This document shows positions 18,036 to 26,491 of a stretch of 64,000 nucleotides of DNA, one piece after another. A program made the translations under genes and the position numbers. This DNA comes from Bacteroidaceae bacterium (GTDB lineage: Bacteria > Bacteroidota > Bacteroidia > Bacteroidales > Bacteroidaceae). The DNA lies in NCBI GenBank assembly GCA_017547165.1, contig JAFYQK010000001.1, forward strand, positions 315,569 through 379,568, in the 5' to 3' direction. Under the pieces are notes generated by a model, which did not search any database, had not been told where the DNA came from, and saw only the letters and a list, made by a program, of their open reading frames with translations. The number at the start of each line of letters is the position of its first letter. Within the stretch, counting starts at the first letter, position 1.

Positions 18036-20705
18036 TCACTCTTTCTTCACCACCTCCGCCGGATGGATGTGGCTTACTTTCCATATCTTGTGGCTGATGG
18101 TGAGGAGGGTGACGGCCATGACGATAAGGATGGAGAGGAAGAGGTAGAGGGTGAGCCAGTCGAGGTCGTTGGCGATGCTGTCATCCAGGGCAAAGGTGTA
18201 GAACGTTGCTATTATTGCCATGGACACGATGATGACGATGATGGCACTGATGATGAGCAGGCGCAGGTAATACCTGCCGAACAGACGCATGATGTCCCAC
18301 GAGTGGGCACCATGAATCTTGCGCAGTGCCACTTCCTTCTGTCGGCCACGTGATTCAAGAGAGATTGCCGAGTAGACACTTGCTACGATGCAAAGGATGG
18401 AGATGATAACAAGTAGGAAACACAATTCGCGCATCAGTTCCAGCACGCGTATGCCCTTGAACCACTCTTCATACAGGTTGTCCACAGGCACGTCGTTCAT
18501 GTTGCCTGGCTGAGCCTCGCGCCACAGGTCGGTTAACGCATCTTCGACCTTGCCATACTTGCCGTCTTTGGGGAAGATGAGGTAGTAGTCGGTATCGTGG
18601 CTATAGGCACGAAGTTCTTTCAGGTTGTCCTTGTCCTGCCATGTTATGTCCGGTTCTATCATCCAGAACGACGGTGTGCTATGCGAACCTGGACGATAGC
18701 CGATGAGAGCAGGAGCATAGCCAATGAGAGTATAGGAACGGTCCTTGTAAAGCCGGCGTGTCTGCACATCGCTGCTTATGTGCAAGTCCCATTTCTCACG
18801 CAGACGCTCCACCTCTTCGGTACGAACGTATATGGCACTGACATGCTTCTGCAGATTCTCGTCTTTGGGTTTGTCTTCGCTGATTTCTATGTCGAGCAAG
18901 TCGAAGAGTTCTTCATCGGTGGCGAGGAAACTATAAGCATGACTTTTGATGCTTCCGTCGGTGTTCTTGTACTTGAGCGTATGCGTTATCAGTCCTTCGT
19001 CCACCTCGGGACCTTCGGATTCGCAACAGAAGTAGATGCACTTGGATATGTGCTCTACATCCTTGTTCTGTGCTATCTTGTTGGCAAAGTCGGGTACTCG
19101 AATGTCCATTGTCGTCATGCGTGCCATAAGTGTCTTGCGGTATGGCGCCTTGTTCTCCGTATGGCTTCCGTATTCCTGTTCGGCAATTACGTTAAGGGCA
19201 TAGAAGGCACCCAACACCGCAAAGGTGAGCATCATGCTTATGGCAAACTGAGTGCCCAACATCACGCTTTGTCCTTTGGTGCGAGGATGTCCGCTACGGC
19301 CTACTCGCATGCCCACGGGACTGTGCAACTGGCGGTACAGGGAAATGAAAGCCACCACTAAGGAGCAAAGTAATGTGGCAAGGCAAATCCACATGCCGGT
19401 CTCCACAATCATGTCAACATCGAAGAGGATTTCATCGTTCAACCTCTGTATAATGGACATGGCATAACGCGACACTTGTACGGTGATCAACAACGTGGCT
19501 ATGGCCGTAAAGGCGAACATGATTGCCATTTCCGTTACGAGTAGCAGGAACAGGTGTCGGGGCTTTGCTCCCATTGTTCGGCGCAGAGCCATCTCACGGG
19601 CACGGAGCGAGAAGAGTTGCAACTGCATCTTCAGGAACCCCATGGCACCTATGAGCAGTACACTGCTTCCAAGCAAAAGCACAACACCTATTATCGTCAG
19701 ATAGAACAAACCATCGTCCGTCCAATCCCATGCGTTCCATCGCAGAGCCACAAAGTATTCGGGCAAGGCACCTGCCAGTTGTTCGCGCAACTGTTGTGCC
19801 GTGTAGCCCTCAGCCAGTTCTATCTGCAGGCCATTGATGGGGTTGTATTGCGCTTCAGCGATGCAGTTCTTCTGGCAATAGATGACGGCATTGTTATAGG
19901 AATCCTCCATGCGTTCGGATATGTTCACCACATCGCGTATGGTGCGCTGGCTACCGTATATTTCGGTAAGTATCCTGAAACCACGAGGGTCCACACCTTT
20001 GCCAAATACCTTATCGCGGAGATCGTCCGTTATAAGCACGTCGCCTTCGTTCAGTTCGGGTATCCTTTCGCCCGTGATGGCCGAACGGTATCCGAGGTAA
20101 TGGTATCTTCGTGGCGAGCACTGGGCATAGCGGGCAAGGTATGTCTTGGGTTGTTCTGTGTTGTCCTCGAATTCGAAGTTCATGTGCAACACACTGACAA
20201 TACCATGAATCTCCTTCATGGCAGGCAGTTTCATGCTATACAGCCTGTCGATAAATGCGTTGGTGATGTTCACCATGGGCAATTGTCTGTCTGCTCCGTT
20301 GGCATCATGTTTGGCGGTGTTCTTGAATTCCTCTTCGCTCATCTCGTAGATAGTGAACACCGGCCTGCCTTGGTCAATAGAACTGTAATATAAGTTGCGT
20401 GCAAAGTTGAACATAATATGCACGGTGATGGCAAAGCACACCACACCCACGGCAAGGCAGGCAATGGAAATGACGTTCTGCACTTTATATTTCAGCAGAT
20501 TGCGCCATGAGGTAGCGAGGGAGTTGGCAAGAAGTCCTCCCCATACCCAGCGGACCCTCCCCCTTACCCAGTCCTCGCGTTGAACTGGGAAGTTCGCCCC
20601 TCCCGAGGTACAGAAGCACATTCGGTGCTTCTTCTGAAGACCTCGCTCGCCACAGGGGACAGGAGAAGGATGTGCTGGGGATTGAGATTGATTGTGGTTT
20701 TGCAT
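18036..20705 (-). CDS. FtsX/MacB-type ABC permease (889 aa) with repeat-derived N-terminus
   Basis: First permease after the fusion protein. The body from about residue 65 (ATSWRNLLKYKVQNVISI) follows the duplicated MacB plan with FtsX blocks QLFSLRAREMALRRTMGAKP and ESRGRQKEVALRKIHGAHSW; it is the closest paralogue of the 876-residue permease. The first 60 residues come from the same dispersed repeat as in that gene but in a different reading frame (GERGLQKKHRMCFCTSGG here, RARSSEEAPSVLLCLG there). No ATG or GTG lies between the repeat and the family N-terminus, so translation must begin inside or before the repeat, or at a non-standard codon. An in-frame ATG at 20621 inside the repeat is a second candidate. 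Confidence 0.88.
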   Translation of the reverse strand: MQNHNQSQSPAHPSPVPCGERGLQKKHRMCFCTSGGANFPVQREDWVRGRVRWVWGGLLANSLATSWRNLLKYKVQNVISIACLAVGVVCFAITVHIMFNFARNLYYSSIDQGRPVFTIYEMSEEEFKNTAKHDANGADRQLPMVNITNAFIDRLYSMKLPAMKEIHGIVSVLHMNFEFEDNTEQPKTYLARYAQCSPRRYHYLGYRSAITGERIPELNEGDVLITDDLRDKVFGKGVDPRGFRILTEIYGSQRTIRDVVNISERMEDSYNNAVIYCQKNCIAEAQYNPINGLQIELAEGYTAQQLREQLAGALPEYFVALRWNAWDWTDDGLFYLTIIGVVLLLGSSVLLIGAMGFLKMQLQLFSLRAREMALRRTMGAKPRHLFLLLVTEMAIMFAFTAIATLLITVQVSRYAMSIIQRLNDEILFDVDMIVETGMWICLATLLCSLVVAFISLYRQLHSPVGMRVGRSGHPRTKGQSVMLGTQFAISMMLTFAVLGAFYALNVIAEQEYGSHTENKAPYRKTLMARMTTMDIRVPDFANKIAQNKDVEHISKCIYFCCESEGPEVDEGLITHTLKYKNTDGSIKSHAYSFLATDEELFDLLDIEISEDKPKDENLQKHVSAIYVRTEEVERLREKWDLHISSDVQTRRLYKDRSYTLIGYAPALIGYRPGSHSTPSFWMIEPDITWQDKDNLKELRAYSHDTDYYLIFPKDGKYGKVEDALTDLWREAQPGNMNDVPVDNLYEEWFKGIRVLELMRELCFLLVIISILCIVASVYSAISLESRGRQKEVALRKIHGAHSWDIMRLFGRYYLRLLIISAIIVIIVSMAIIATFYTFALDDSIANDLDWLTLYLFLSILIVMAVTLLTISHKIWKVSHIHPAEVVKKE
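20535..20668. repeat. Dispersed repeat forming the permease N-terminus (copy 2)
   Basis: Shares with copy 1 the core CCCCTCCCGAGG, ACAGAAGCACA, GGTGCTTCTTC and GAAGACCTCGCTCGCC, with single-base differences. It occupies the same place relative to the downstream permease as copy 1. Confidence 0.8.
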
Positions 20706-21117
20706 ATTTGTGATGATTTATGTTTATTGTAATAACGGGATTGGAGGTTATTTTGTTACATGGTCGTGTTTCATTTCCTTGCCCTCCATCAAAACTGGAG
20801 GGCAAGGGCGTCTTCTAACCTAATTTATAACCTTTTTCAACATCTTTTAATTATTGGCTTAGGGGGTGTTTTGTAGAGTCAAGATTGTCATACCCCCTCC
20901 CCACTTCGTGGTACTCCCCCTGTCTCAGAGGGAGAAAGTTGGATGCTATTGTAACTGACTGTCCCTCTGAGTCAGGGGGACGAGCGCGGAGCGCGGAGGG
21001 GGTATGTAAATTATTGTTTATACATTGACTGGTGTCATCTATCAGTTAGTAGTAACCACTCCCCGCCCTTGGGAGGGGCTGGGGGAGGGTCCGGAGACTG
21101 GATTGTTTATTATTAAC
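20706..21117. other. Gene-free spacer with C-rich dispersed repeats
   Basis: 412 bases between the fusion-protein gene and the first permease. A pair of C-rich repeats in opposite orientation (20890-20938 and 20958-21007) can form a large hairpin. A palindromic ACTCCCC...GGGGAG unit at 21059-21099 is related to the repeat inside the tolC 3' end. No gene seen. Confidence 0.7.
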
Positions 21118-22368
21118 CTAATTTATAACCACCTCCTCTACATCTCCCAATCTGTCATAGCCGCTCACTATTACCTGGTCACCGGGGTTGAGACCTTCGA
21201 TAACCTCGTATTGCTCGGGGTTCTGGCGACCTATCTTTATGTCCACACGGCGTGCCACATTGCTGCCTTCCTCCATGCGGTAAATCCAACGGCCACCGGT
21301 CTTCTGGTAGAAGTCGCCACGAGGTATGATGATGGCCTGTTCGGGTTGGCCAAGTTCTATCTTCACACGGTAACTCTTGCCCAGGCGTATGTTCTCGGGG
21401 ATGGAGTCGATGAAGAGCAGGTCGGTGTCGAACTTGCGGTCCTTGACCTCGGGGATGACACGGCTGATGCGCAAGGGGAAGGTGTCCTGCTTCTGAATGA
21501 CGGTGGCAGGCAGACCGGCATGGATGCGCTCGACATAGTATTCGCTCAGTTGGGTGTGTACCTTGTACTGGTTCATTATCTTCAGTTGTCCTATCATGGC
21601 ACCGCCACCTACGGACTGACCGATGGTAAGGTTGATGTGTCCCAACTGTCCGTCCTGGGGTGCACGGACAATGAGGCCGTCTATGCGCCTTTGTGCATTC
21701 TCCAGCTTGCGTGTTGCCGCCTGACGGTCGGAAACAATCATCTCGCGACGCAGGATGGCGGTGACGGAGTCGTGGCGAAGGCTCTCCATCTGCAAGAGCA
21801 GTTTCTGGTGCTCGTGCTTATAGTCTTCCTCGGCTATGGTGAGTTCGGCACGGCTCTTGATGCCCATGGAGAACTCCTCGCGGCTCTGGGTGAGTTTTCT
21901 TTCGAGGCTTGCCAACTGATGGCGTTGCTCCAAGGCTTGCATGTTGAGCGAGATGCTCTTCTGCTCCATCTGTATCTCCTGTTCGCGGAGGTTGCGCTGG
22001 GTCTTTTCCCATTGCTCGCGCTCTTCCTGTATGGTGCGCATGAGTTCGGGATTGTTGAGCACGAGGATGGTGTCGCCACGGTGTACCATGGCACCCTCTT
22101 CGCGGACAATCTTTTCGACGAAGCCACTCTCGAGGGCATTGATCTGTATGGTCATGATGGGGTGCACGATGCCTTCGGTTTCGAGGAACTCCATGAAGGG
22201 GGCTTCCTGAACGGAGGCAATCTTGACACTCTCCGACTTGATGCTCTGACGGCGTGGCGAGAGTGCCACATAGATGGTGTAGGCAACGATGCCGGCAAGT
22301 ACAAGGCATCCAAGGATGTGCATGCGGTATTTAACATACCAGGGGCGGGGAGGGAGTTTGATGTCCAT
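21118..22368 (-). CDS. Periplasmic adaptor (membrane fusion protein, HlyD type) of MacB-type pump
   Basis: 416 residues: short cytoplasmic start, one membrane anchor (about 14-35), a barrel segment, a long helical hairpin (about 95-215; EEREQWEKTQRNLREQEIQMEQKSISLN and partner) that reaches towards TolC, a lipoyl half-motif APQDGQLGHINLTIGQSV, then the beta-barrel and membrane-proximal domain ending EVIEGLNPGDQVIVSGYDRL. This is the usual order for adaptors of MacB-type tripartite pumps. It lies between tolC and the permeases, 97 bases after tolC. ATG choice is clear: it directly precedes the basic, proline-rich start of the anchor. Confidence 0.93.
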   Translation of the reverse strand: MDIKLPPRPWYVKYRMHILGCLVLAGIVAYTIYVALSPRRQSIKSESVKIASVQEAPFMEFLETEGIVHPIMTIQINALESGFVEKIVREEGAMVHRGDTILVLNNPELMRTIQEEREQWEKTQRNLREQEIQMEQKSISLNMQALEQRHQLASLERKLTQSREEFSMGIKSRAELTIAEEDYKHEHQKLLLQMESLRHDSVTAILRREMIVSDRQAATRKLENAQRRIDGLIVRAPQDGQLGHINLTIGQSVGGGAMIGQLKIMNQYKVHTQLSEYYVERIHAGLPATVIQKQDTFPLRISRVIPEVKDRKFDTDLLFIDSIPENIRLGKSYRVKIELGQPEQAIIIPRGDFYQKTGGRWIYRMEEGSNVARRVDIKIGRQNPEQYEVIEGLNPGDQVIVSGYDRLGDVEEVVIN

Positions 22369-22378
22369 GATTAATAAG

Positions 22379-22520
22379 GACCCACCCCCGTACCCCTCCC
22401 TCTATGGAGGGGAGTATATACAATAAGGAGGATGAGGTCTTGGTTTGAGGTTAGTAAATGTTATTTTATTTTCTGTTGTAACTACTCCCCTCCATAGAGG
22501 GAGGGGTAAGGGGGAGGGTC
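22379..22520. repeat. Inverted repeat with 38-bp arms overlapping the tolC 3' end
   Basis: Arms 22379-22416 and 22483-22520 are complementary with two mismatches; the inner 26 bases (22391-22416 with 22483-22508) match exactly. The right arm lies in the tolC coding sequence and encodes its last residues (LPLTPPSMEGSS). Each arm is itself nearly palindromic (CCCTCC...GGAGGGG). Confidence 0.9.
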
Positions 22521-24016
22521 TTGAGTTGTTCAGTTATTGGAATATTATGCTGAAAATCATACCCTGTCATTGAGCGGAGGGTGTAGTATAGGCGCCAGAA
22601 GGTGCTCATGGCAGAGAGATAGGAACGGCGGGCATTGTTGCGCTCGGAGATGGCATCGTTGAGGTCGAGAAGGGAACTTTCGCCCATGATGTAGAGGCGC
22701 ATGGCCACGGTGTGACGGTGCTCGGCACGACGACCGGTGAGTTGGGCTATGTGTACCTTGCGTGCCTGCATGTTGAACTGGGAAACGAGTTTCTGCACAT
22801 TCTGGCGGAAGTCCTCCATGCCTTGCTCTGCCGTAATCTCGGTGAGTTCCTGTTGTGAGCGTGCCACACGCACCTGACCCTTGCCACGACCCCAGTCGAG
22901 GATGGGCAGAGAGAGGGAGATGCTGCCATACTCCTGGGTGAGTGGGCGATGATAGGCAGATGCTATGGTGCTGCCCGTCTGGGAGAGACCGAACTGAAGG
23001 TATATGTCGGCCTTGAGACCTGCATTTGCCTTGGCACGGGAGAGGGAACTCTGCGCTTCGCGGCGTATGCGCTCGTAGTAGACAGGGTCTGGGCTGTTTT
23101 CCATGGCCAGGTCGAGGGCTTGTGCGTAAGGAACCTCGAACTCTGGCACCGTGTCGGGCATGACGAGGCGTATGGGAGTGTCCTGGGCAAGGCCAAGGAA
23201 GGAACGGAAACTCTGCATCTGTTCCTCGAGGGATATCTCGGCATCCATGGCAGAGGTTTCCTCGCTGAGGCGACGAATCTCGAGCTGAAGCATCTCGTTC
23301 TCGGTGATGGTACCTATCTTGTATCTGCCCTGTGCCATGCGATAGAGAGTGTCGGCGCTGGCGAAGTTGCTTCGTGCCATTTCCAGGTCGCTCTTTGCCG
23401 TGGCGAGGTTGAAGAAATAGGAGCAGGTGCTGGCAGAGACGAGTTCGATGGTCTCGGCATAGCTTTTCTTTGCCTCGGTGTAGCGCAAGGGTTCGATGCG
23501 CTTGTCCCACTTTAGCGAGTTGTAGCCGAATAGACTCTGGCTATAACCTATGCTTATGGGCACGGTGCTGAACATGTTGGTGTGGTTGCTGAGCTCGCGA
23601 TGATAGTTGGCGGTGCTCTTTACGAAGAATGTACCTCCCGTCCAACTGATGTTCTGATTGATGCTTAGGCTGAGGTCGGCACCCAACTGACTCTGGCGCA
23701 GGTAGAGCGAACTACCATCGCTCTGGGTAATCTTGTTTATCTGATTGTTGATATATGGAGAAGAACTCAATGTGACACTAGGCAGATAGTTGGCACGGAA
23801 ATTGCGATAGTTCCAATGCTGGGAGAGGAACGAATGGCGTGCGCTACGTGCCGTGGGCGATTGCTCGAGAGCCAGGGAGATGGCTTGCTGAAGGTCGAGC
23901 ACCAGGGTGTCCTGAGTCTGTGCCTCTCCTGTAATAGGGGCGATGAATGTGAGCAGTACACACAGGATGGAAGGCCTGATGCACGATTTGTGGTTGAGTA
24001 TGAAGTTTATGTTCAT
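22466..24016 (-). CDS. TolC-family outer-membrane efflux channel
   Basis: 516 residues with a signal peptide (residues 1-32, cleavage near GEAQT). The body is the duplicated outer-membrane efflux protein fold: two helical repeats rich in Ala/Gln (for example DLQQAISLALEQSPTARSARHSF near 40 and VPYAQALDLAMENSPD near 295) and strands around SLSINQNISWTGGTFF. It forms the trimeric exit duct for the MacB-type pump encoded next. First gene of the efflux transcript, 48 bases from the likely start site of a sigma-54 promoter. The last dozen residues are encoded by a dispersed repeat and are probably dispensable. Confidence 0.94.
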   Translation of the reverse strand: MNINFILNHKSCIRPSILCVLLTFIAPITGEAQTQDTLVLDLQQAISLALEQSPTARSARHSFLSQHWNYRNFRANYLPSVTLSSSPYINNQINKITQSDGSSLYLRQSQLGADLSLSINQNISWTGGTFFVKSTANYHRELSNHTNMFSTVPISIGYSQSLFGYNSLKWDKRIEPLRYTEAKKSYAETIELVSASTCSYFFNLATAKSDLEMARSNFASADTLYRMAQGRYKIGTITENEMLQLEIRRLSEETSAMDAEISLEEQMQSFRSFLGLAQDTPIRLVMPDTVPEFEVPYAQALDLAMENSPDPVYYERIRREAQSSLSRAKANAGLKADIYLQFGLSQTGSTIASAYHRPLTQEYGSISLSLPILDWGRGKGQVRVARSQQELTEITAEQGMEDFRQNVQKLVSQFNMQARKVHIAQLTGRRAEHRHTVAMRLYIMGESSLLDLNDAISERNNARRSYLSAMSTFWRLYYTLRSMTGYDFQHNIPITEQLKTLPLTPPSMEGSSYNRK

Positions 24017-24075
24017 AATATAATGTTTTATTACATAGAATGTGTTTTGGCAGTAAGTGCGCCTATATATTTACC

Positions 24076-24091
24076 TGCAAATATCGTGCCA
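24076..24091 (-). promoter_or_regulatory. Sigma-54 (RpoN) promoter for the efflux operon
   Basis: Read on the minus strand: TGGCAC-GATAT-TTGCA, an exact fit to the -24/-12 consensus TGGCAC-N5-TTGCA with the invariant GG and GC correctly spaced. Transcription would start near 24064, about 48 bases before the tolC ATG. The gene on the other side encodes a sigma-54 activator. Confidence 0.88.
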
Positions 24092-24144
24092 AAGTTGCAA
24101 GTGGTTGAAATATAATAAATTAATCTCTGTTTTGGCGTTCGAGA

Positions 24145-24212
24145 AAGTGTGCGAAAACGAACATAGGTGTGCGATATCGCACTTGCGCACATGTTGGCTT
24201 TCGGAAAAGTGC
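24145..24212. promoter_or_regulatory. Likely activator-binding sites (UAS) for the NtrC-type regulator
   Basis: A perfect 14-bp palindrome GTGCGATATCGCAC (24169-24182) lies about 80-90 bases upstream of the sigma-54 promoter, the usual distance for enhancer sites. More GTGCGA-like half sites surround it (GTGTGCGAAAACG near 24147, TTGCGCACA near 24184, AAGTGCAG near 24208). Binding by the adjacent regulator is inference. Confidence 0.6.
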
Positions 24213-24252
24213 AGAAAACAGAGGGATAAGGCATAAAATAACCTTCCTCGGC

Positions 24253-24284
24253 TTTGGAAGATTCAGGTGTTTTACTTATCTTTG
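24253..24284 (+). promoter_or_regulatory. Bacteroidetes-type promoter for the response regulator gene
   Basis: TTTG (24253-24256), 20 bases, TATCTTTG (24277-24284): exact fit to the primary sigma factor consensus of Bacteroidetes. Start near 24291 gives a leader of about 215 bases that contains the whole MITE-like element. Confidence 0.8.
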
Positions 24285-24297
24285 CCCACAAGCATTC

Positions 24298-24470
24298 TTA
24301 AACCCAAATCGGTCATTAGACTGTTACGCGCTAATGAAGTCATCTTTTTGTCATCTGTTTCCTCGCTTCTCGGTTACAATGGAACCCCATTGCGCCCTCA
24401 AAGCGCCAAAACATTTGTTCAAAAATAAAAACTATTATCATCATAACGCTAATAACCGATTTGGGTTTAA
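24298..24470. mobile_element. MITE-like element, copy A (173 bp)
   Basis: Terminal inverted repeats TTAAACCCAAATCGG / CCGATTTGGGTTTAA extend to 19 bp with one mismatch (AACCCAAATCGGTCATTAG). The inside has no gene and is homologous to copy B (35190-35335) read in reverse complement, sharing GACTGTTA(C/T)GCGCTAAT, CATCTGTTTC.TCGCTTCTCG and TGTTCAAAAATAAA.ACTA. Copy A has about 27 extra bases in the middle. It lies in the 5' leader of the response regulator transcript. Confidence 0.7.
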
Positions 24471-24506
24471 TAAACCTGGGCGCAAAACTTATCAATACAT
24501 AACTTC

Positions 24507-25862
24507 ATGGAATGTAGAGGCAAGATATTGATTGTGGATGACAATCAGGATATTCTCCTGTCATTGAACATGCTGCTGAAACCCTGGGTGGAGGCTATAC
24601 GAGTGATTAGCACCCCGGAGCGTATAATAGAGTTCATGGATAGTTTCCAACCTGACGTGATTCTGTTGGACATGAACTTCCGCAAGGACATGGTGAGTGG
24701 TGAGGAGGGATATGAATGGCTGGCGCGCATATTGGAGCACGACCCAACGAGCGTGGTGGTGTTCATGACGGCATATATCAGTACGGAAAAGACGGTAAGG
24801 GCCATCAGAGCAGGAGCACTGGACTTCATTGCCAAACCTTGGGACAATAAGAAGATGTTGGAGGTGGTGCACTCTGCCGTGGATATGAAACGGAGCAAGA
24901 TGGCGCAGATTCAAGCTCAGGAATCTGAAGACCAAAAGGGAGCGGAGACATTGGCCGATGGAAGCAACTTCATTGGCGAGTCTCCACAGATACTGGAACT
25001 AAAGTCGCGCATGGGCAGGGTAGCAAGAACCGATGCAAATGTTCTGATAACCGGAGAGAACGGTACGGGCAAGGATGTGCTGGCAAGGGAATTGCACAGA
25101 CTTTCCAAAAGAGGCGACCAGCCTTTCGTGTCCATCGACCTTGGTTGTGTGCACGAGCAACTGTTTGAGAGCGAACTGTTCGGGCATGTGAAAGGGGCCT
25201 TCACCGGTGCACATACCGCAAAGCAGGGCAGGGTTCAGCAGGCAAACGGCGGTACGTTGTTCCTGGACGAGATAGGAAACCTGTCTTTGCCTATGCAACA
25301 GAAGTTGCTCACCGTGATAGAGAGGCGCGAGGTGTCTCCCGTAGGTTCAAACCAGGTGCAGAGGGTGGACATACGCATAGTGGCGGCAACGAATGCCAAT
25401 CTGCATGAACGTGTGGCGGAGGGAACTTTCCGCGAGGACCTGCTTTACCGTCTGAACACTATAGAGATGCATATTCCCCCATTGAGAGAAAGGGGTGAAG
25501 ACATAATGCTTTTAGCAAGGCACTTCCTTGCCCGTTATGCCGAGAAGCATGGGGGAGAGGTGAGGGACTTCACTGCTCGCGAGGAGGCCAAACTGATGGC
25601 GCATTCCTGGTATGGCAATGTGCGCGAGCTTCAGCATAGTGTGGAACGATGGATAATAGACCCTCATGCTCCCCTCGTAACAGAGAGCATGAAACAAACA
25701 AAGCCAGAGAGCATCTACGATACGCTGAATCTGGAGGACATAGAGCGTCTGGCAATACGCAAGGCTTTGGAACAAGCCAATGGCAACATGAAGCAGGCTG
25801 CCGAACTATTAGGCATCACACGCTATGCGTTGTATAGGAAGATAGACAAGCACGGGATTTAA
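24507..25862 (+). CDS. NtrC-family sigma-54-dependent response regulator
   Basis: 451 residues in three domains. Receiver domain 5-125 with acidic pocket DD (11-12), phosphoacceptor D55 (LLDMNF) and conserved K110 (IAKPW). AAA+ activator domain about 152-375 with Walker A GENGTGKD (183-190), the sigma-54 contact loop GAFTGA (230-235) and Walker B GGTLFLDEIG (248-257). C-terminal Fis-type helix-turn-helix (about 409-451; NMKQAAELLGITRYALYRKI). Such proteins melt sigma-54 promoters by ATP hydrolysis once phosphorylated. The cognate kinase is most likely the one at 26553, and the target the sigma-54 promoter on the opposite side of this intergenic region. Confidence 0.96.
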   Translation: MECRGKILIVDDNQDILLSLNMLLKPWVEAIRVISTPERIIEFMDSFQPDVILLDMNFRKDMVSGEEGYEWLARILEHDPTSVVVFMTAYISTEKTVRAIRAGALDFIAKPWDNKKMLEVVHSAVDMKRSKMAQIQAQESEDQKGAETLADGSNFIGESPQILELKSRMGRVARTDANVLITGENGTGKDVLARELHRLSKRGDQPFVSIDLGCVHEQLFESELFGHVKGAFTGAHTAKQGRVQQANGGTLFLDEIGNLSLPMQQKLLTVIERREVSPVGSNQVQRVDIRIVAATNANLHERVAEGTFREDLLYRLNTIEMHIPPLRERGEDIMLLARHFLARYAEKHGGEVRDFTAREEAKLMAHSWYGNVRELQHSVERWIIDPHAPLVTESMKQTKPESIYDTLNLEDIERLAIRKALEQANGNMKQAAELLGITRYALYRKIDKHGI

Positions 25863-26050
25863 GAAAACGGAAAACGGAAAACTGTTACTAACTGAAATCT
25901 GAAAACGGAGAACGGAAAGGTGACATTTGAAGGGTTAAAGCTGAAATCTGAGAACGGAGAACTGTTACTAACTGAAATCTAAAAACGGAGAACGGAAAGG
26001 TGACATTTGAAGGGTTAAAGCTGAAATCTGAAAAAGTGATTTGTATAAGT
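25863..26050. repeat. 80-bp tandem duplication and CGGAAAAC tract before the four-helix-bundle gene
   Basis: A unit starting GTTACTAACTGAAATCT at 25884 recurs at 25964 (period 80) and includes AACGGAGAACGGAAAGGTG and ACATTTGAAGGGTTAAAGC. Begins with AAAACGGAAAACGGAAAACT, a phrase repeated through the window. Confidence 0.85.
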
Positions 26051-26074
26051 TGGTAAGCCCAAATCTATAAAACT

Positions 26075-26434
26075 ATGGACAATATACTTGATAGTAAATG
26101 TATGGCATTTGCTGTACGTATAGTACGCTTTTATAAGTTTTTGGTTCATGATAAGAAGGAGACTGTTATCTCAAAGCAGATGCTACGTAGTGGTACAAGT
26201 ATAGGTGCTAACGCAAGAGAAAGACGAAACGCACAAAGTAAACTTGATTTTGTTCACAAACTTTCAATTGCCCTTAAGGAGGCTGATGAAACACAATATT
26301 GGCTTGAACTTCTTCTCAATAGCGATATAATAGACGATTCTGCTTTTACTTCTCTCAACGAGGATTTGAAAGAAATCATAGCAATGATAACATCAAGTAT
26401 AAGAACAGTTAAGCGAGCAGAGAATAACTTATAA
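26075..26434 (+). CDS. Four-helix-bundle protein (S23 / 23S rRNA intervening-sequence family)
   Basis: 119 residues, all helical. Matches the family pattern: FAVRIVRFYKFL (helix 1), ISKQMLRSGTSIGANARERR (the conserved SGTSIGAN turn), KLDFVHKLSIALKEADETQYWLELL (helix 3) and a last helix with IAMITSSIRTVKR. The family was first found in 23S rRNA intervening sequences but is mostly encoded elsewhere; role unknown, assembles as oligomers in known structures. Here it separates a response regulator from its probable kinase and is bordered on both sides by CGGAAAAC repeat tracts, so it looks inserted. Lower G+C than both neighbours supports a separate origin. Confidence 0.88.
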   Translation: MDNILDSKCMAFAVRIVRFYKFLVHDKKETVISKQMLRSGTSIGANARERRNAQSKLDFVHKLSIALKEADETQYWLELLLNSDIIDDSAFTSLNEDLKEIIAMITSSIRTVKRAENNL

Positions 26435-26491
26435 TCGTACTATCTGTTTTCCTAGTTTTCCAATTTCACTTTTTACATTTCTGTTAGTAAC

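Noticed and set aside
20485-20805. 106-codon minus-strand frame at the permease start
   Set aside because: Runs through the dispersed repeat and into the permease in another frame; its C-terminal part is not family-like.
21025-22374. Open frame of 449 codons on the plus strand
   Set aside because: It lies opposite the membrane fusion protein gene, has no family-like pattern and mirrors the codon structure of that gene.
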